This document shows, in pieces, positions 5,678 to 6,489 of a stretch of 6,489 nucleotides of DNA (the stretch's first letter is position 1; each line of letters opens with the position of its first letter). The translations under genes were made by a program, and so were the position numbers. This stretch comes from Ktedonobacterales bacterium. Its GTDB lineage: Bacteria; Chloroflexota; Ktedonobacteria; Ktedonobacterales; JADMIN01. Where the stretch lies: the NCBI GenBank assembly GCA_025928125.1, contig JAICKD010000190.1:1-6489 (forward strand), given 5' to 3'. Below the pieces are notes generated by a model. The model was not told the DNA's origin. It saw nothing but the letters and a program-made list of their open reading frames with translations, and did no database searches.

Positions 5678-6190
5678 CATGCATGCTACGCGCCGTGTGA
5701 CAGAAATCCCCTGAGAGGCGTAGGTGAAGTGAGATATGCAGGGCAGGCTCATACGTATATCAAGTAGAAGGTCTGGTAATCAGCGAAAGGAGAAATGCCT
5801 GGGAAAGAAAGTCGGGTGATGTGGCCTTGCGATGATTGAAAGGCAGTGTTACTCTTGTGAACCCAGTTGGGTCTCTTGCGTAGTAGTAGTATTAGATGGC
5901 ACAGGCGCCCGGCAGTGTTGGTCGCACCACCAGACGCCCATGTCGTTGTGAAACCGGTCATCATGTGTAGCTTCTCAGGTCCGCGCATGATGGCCACCAT
6001 GGCAGAGTCCGTGCGCTTTTGCACGCCGATTCTCCGTCCACGACTATTATACATACGAGTCGGAGGTTCACGCGGTTCCGTGCGAGATTCATTAATCTCG
6101 TACGAATGTACGTCGTAATCCCTGCGCATCTCTCATGTGTCATGTGGTGTAACGGGCGAAAGAGCATCGAGTAATGCGCGCGGTCTCTCC
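5678..6190. other. Lower-GC stretch without a convincing gene
   Basis: Frames here lack ribosome binding sites and the G/C third-position bias of the neighbouring genes. Short features seen are the palindrome ATACGTAT (5751-5758), a nine-base direct repeat GGCAGTGTT at 5842-5850 and 5911-5919, a run of TAG triplets (5881-5889), the small hairpin ACCCAGTTGGGT, an isolated -10-like TATTAT (6045-6050) without a good -35, and the hairpin at 6079-6104. It may be decayed sequence or a long untranslated leader of the 72-residue membrane protein gene. Confidence 0.5.
6079..6104 (+). repeat. 11-bp hairpin upstream of the small membrane protein gene
   Basis: CGTGCGAGATT (6079-6089) pairs with AATCTCGTACG (6094-6104) around the four-base loop CATT; ten pairs are Watson-Crick and one (6082/6101) is G-U on the plus-strand RNA. 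It lies about 104 bases before the GTG start at 6208 and after the only -10-like sequence (TATTAT, 6045-6050). No T run follows, so it is not a standard terminator. The G-U pair hints at RNA rather than DNA function, but this is slight evidence. Confidence 0.45.
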
Positions 6191-6207
6191 AGAAGGAGAG
6201 CCCCCGT

Positions 6208-6426
6208 GTGAGTAAATGGCCGTTTTTGGGCGGACTGATCGCCCTGTTCATCGCCCTTTGGCGGTTCGCGTACCGGTTCCTGGATGTCTTTGGAACCATG
6301 GCTGAGAAGCTGTTGCTCATCGCCACCTTGCTGGTGTTTCTCAGTCATGTGCTCCATCAGGCGGGCGCGCCAGTCCCGGACCTGCTGCCCTTCCTTCCCA
6401 CGCTTAACAGTGGTCCTGGAAACTGA
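6208..6426 (+). CDS. Small two-helix membrane protein (hypothetical, 72 residues)
   Basis: The gene starts with GTG 6208, backed by a strong ribosome binding site AAGGAG (6193-6198) nine bases upstream, and ends with TGA. Third codon positions are strongly G/C, as in the real genes of the window. The protein has two hydrophobic segments, about 5-18 (PFLGGLIALFIALW) and 35-48 (KLLLIATLLVFLS after residue 33), joined by an aromatic, basic amphipathic stretch (19-29), and a Pro-rich tail (53-72) with the motif VPDLLPFLP. I do not recognise the family and assign no function. It stands alone between a gene-poor region and a strong palindrome at the window end, so it is probably monocistronic. Confidence 0.75.
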   Translation: MSKWPFLGGLIALFIALWRFAYRFLDVFGTMAEKLLLIATLLVFLSHVLHQAGAPVPDLLPFLPTLNSGPGN

Positions 6427-6440
6427 AAGCGACACAAGCA

Positions 6441-6489
6441 TTAGAAACCCCGGTCACACCCAAACAGTGGGTGTGACCGGGGTTTCTAA
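6441..6489 (+). terminator. Perfect 22-bp hairpin, probable bidirectional terminator, at window end
   Basis: Bases 6441-6462 and 6468-6489 are exact reverse complements around the five-base loop AACAG. The stem has a GC core (CCCCGGTCACACCC) and A/T-rich ends (TTAGAAA and TTTCTAA), the usual layout of a two-way intrinsic terminator, and it starts 14 bases after the membrane protein's stop codon. A long T run is missing within the window. The window stops exactly at the last paired base, so the sequence beyond cannot be judged and the boundary may be a contig end. Confidence 0.65.

Noticed and set aside
5736..5819. 27-codon basic ORF (MQGRLIRISSRRSGNQRKEK...) with an AGGTGA upstream
   Set aside because: Too short, built from AGA/AGG/AAG-type codons unlike the neighbours, and in a region that looks non-coding throughout.
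5842..5919. Nine-base direct repeat GGCAGTGTT, 69 bases apart, as mobile element target or attachment site
   Set aside because: There is no transposase, integrase or inverted repeat between or around the copies; chance is adequate.
5749..6129. Minus-strand frame of 126 codons in the gene-poor region
   Set aside because: No ribosome binding site, no codon bias like the neighbours, no recognisable motif; composition looks random.
6133..6441. Minus-strand frame of 102 codons
   Set aside because: It is antisense to the small membrane protein, which has the better start signal; the Gln/Glu/Arg-rich product is a typical shadow.

Overview
The window is bacterial chromosomal DNA. Most of it is GC-rich, with a strong G/C preference at third codon positions judged by eye. 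The gene families present (LivJ-type lipoprotein, class I/II aminotransferase, MarC, alpha/beta hydrolase, MarR) are widespread and do not fix the taxon. The style of the proteins would suit Chloroflexota (Ktedonobacteria-like) or a high-GC Gram-positive, but this is a low-confidence guess. No mobile element, CRISPR array, tRNA or rRNA was seen.

Layout. (1) Bases 1-1245, minus strand: most of a branched-chain amino acid type ABC transporter substrate-binding lipoprotein whose C-terminus runs off the left edge. (2) Bases 1246-1598: a divergent intergenic region with two short inverted repeats, each overlapping a candidate promoter. (3) Bases 1599-3641, plus strand: a PLP-dependent aminotransferase, then a six-helix MarC-family membrane protein that may also be made from its own leaderless transcript. 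(4) Bases 3643-4560, minus strand: an alpha/beta hydrolase that converges on marC-like with one base between the stop codons. (5) Bases 4561-4693: an AT-rich divergent control region with four CTATCTT-type elements at an exact 16-bp period plus a 17-bp imperfect palindrome. (6) Bases 4694-5221, plus strand: a MarR-family regulator, the obvious candidate to bind that region. (7) Bases 5222-5677: a small unrecognised ORF ended by an amber codon with coding-like sequence continuing beyond it, a possible short RNA, and a strong intrinsic terminator. (8) Bases 5678-6190: about 500 bases of lower-GC sequence without a convincing gene, holding one good hairpin. (9) Bases 6208-6426: a 72-residue membrane protein with a strong ribosome binding site and GTG start, followed by a perfect 22-bp hairpin that ends exactly at the window edge.

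How the genes may work together. The lipoprotein (amino acid capture), the aminotransferase (amino acid metabolism) and MarC (a family sometimes annotated as neutral amino acid transporters) make a loose amino acid theme, but only the last two look like an operon. The hydrolase and MarR form a typical regulator/target divergent pair. I found no clear evidence of a large new system. The best leads are the 16-bp phased repeat array, the amber-interrupted small ORF and the small membrane protein.
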